Part shown: piece after piece, positions 63,952 through 64,000 of the stretch
How the letters are laid out: each line of letters starts with the position of its first letter
Numbering within the stretch: the stretch's first letter is position 1
NCBI GenBank assembly: GCA_009664345.1
Contig: CP043547.1
Location: 6,104,709-6,168,708, forward strand
Origin: Planctomycetales bacterium 10988
GTDB lineage: Bacteria > Planctomycetota > Planctomycetia > Pirellulales > Pb10988
Direction: 5' to 3'
DNA: 64,000 nt
Made by a program: the position numbers and the translations under genes
Notes under the pieces: model-generated
What the model was told of the DNA's origin: nothing
What the model saw: only the letters and a program-made list of their open reading frames with translations
Database searches by the model: none

Positions 63952-64000
63952 ATGAATCCCGCCGAATTGCTGCGGCTCGTCGACGCCATCCATCGTGACA
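63952..64000 (+). CDS. nusA: Transcription termination/antitermination factor NusA, N-terminus only
   Basis: The window ends 16 codons into the frame: MNPAELLRLVDAIHRD. This matches the first residues of NusA in planctomycetes, where the N-terminal polymerase-binding domain starts MNPxExLRxVDxIHRD. AGGGAG lies ten bases before the ATG. The rest lies outside, so S1/KH domains cannot be confirmed. No rimP is visible upstream. Confidence 0.75.
   Translation, partial: MNPAELLRLVDAIHRD

Noticed and set aside
1-64000. CRISPR array, insertion sequence, prophage, rRNA or additional tRNA
   Set aside because: No regularly spaced repeats, transposase or phage motifs, rRNA segments, or further cloverleaf/T-arm sequences were recognised beyond tRNA-Gly.

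Overview
The window looks like chromosomal DNA of a planctomycete (phylum Planctomycetota, probably order Planctomycetales) with roughly 50% GC. The evidence is the gene mix: two PQQ-type beta-propeller proteins, Gfo/Idh/MocA, sugar-isomerase and cupin carbohydrate genes, a MerR/VIT-vWA pair, a TPR-glycosyltransferase fusion, a cytochrome b fused to two haem-c domains, tandem clpP genes, and a decayed HINT-type polymorphic-toxin remnant. The assignment is inference from gene content; no 16S gene is present.

Layout. 1-10.1 kb: glycosyltransferase 2 (cut by the window edge) with an AglD/UPF0104-like membrane protein; a PQQ-like lipoprotein; an MFS transporter; trpD; a nucleoside hydrolase; an HtrA-like protease; a DksA-like protein that has lost most zinc ligands; a CPBP protease. 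10.2-13.5 kb: a MerR regulator with a strong promoter and dyad, followed by a VIT/vWA protein. 13.6-19 kb: rpoN, then the replication/repair block dnaX-ybaB-recR and the SRP RNA. 19-25.6 kb: a 940-residue SF2 helicase, a response regulator with a REC-kinase-REC protein, and a cysteine desulfurase. 25.5-27.2 kb: a DJ-1/PfpI protein, RNase P RNA and a ribbon-helix-helix protein. 27.5-35 kb: a Gfo/Idh/MocA oxidoreductase, tig-clpP-clpP, tRNA-Gly(GCC), and a sugar-isomerase/cupin pair. 35.5-40.1 kb: an operon of DUF4432-like epimerase, SDR and PQQ-like protein, convergent with sppA.

40.1-64 kb: a DtxR/MntR-type regulator behind an AT-rich leader with a short upstream frame, a DinB-like protein, glgX, argC-argJ-K+ channel, an ABM monooxygenase, and an xdhC-mocA-like pair. 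Then come the cytochrome bc genes (Rieske, then cytochrome b-cc) with ubiE/menG upstream (menaquinone and complex III), a Nudix hydrolase, the HINT remnant with an immunity-like gene, a Bax-inhibitor-1 protein, the TPR-GT-methyltransferase fusion, a two-TM protein of unknown function, alaS, and the first codons of nusA behind a leader that can fold into a three-way junction.

Most of the window is housekeeping. The parts I could not explain by ordinary annotation are the large SF2 helicase, the MerR-VIT/vWA pair, the TPR-GT-MTase fusion, the nusA leader, the DtxR upstream frame and the HINT/immunity scar. I saw no CRISPR array, insertion sequence, prophage or rRNA operon.
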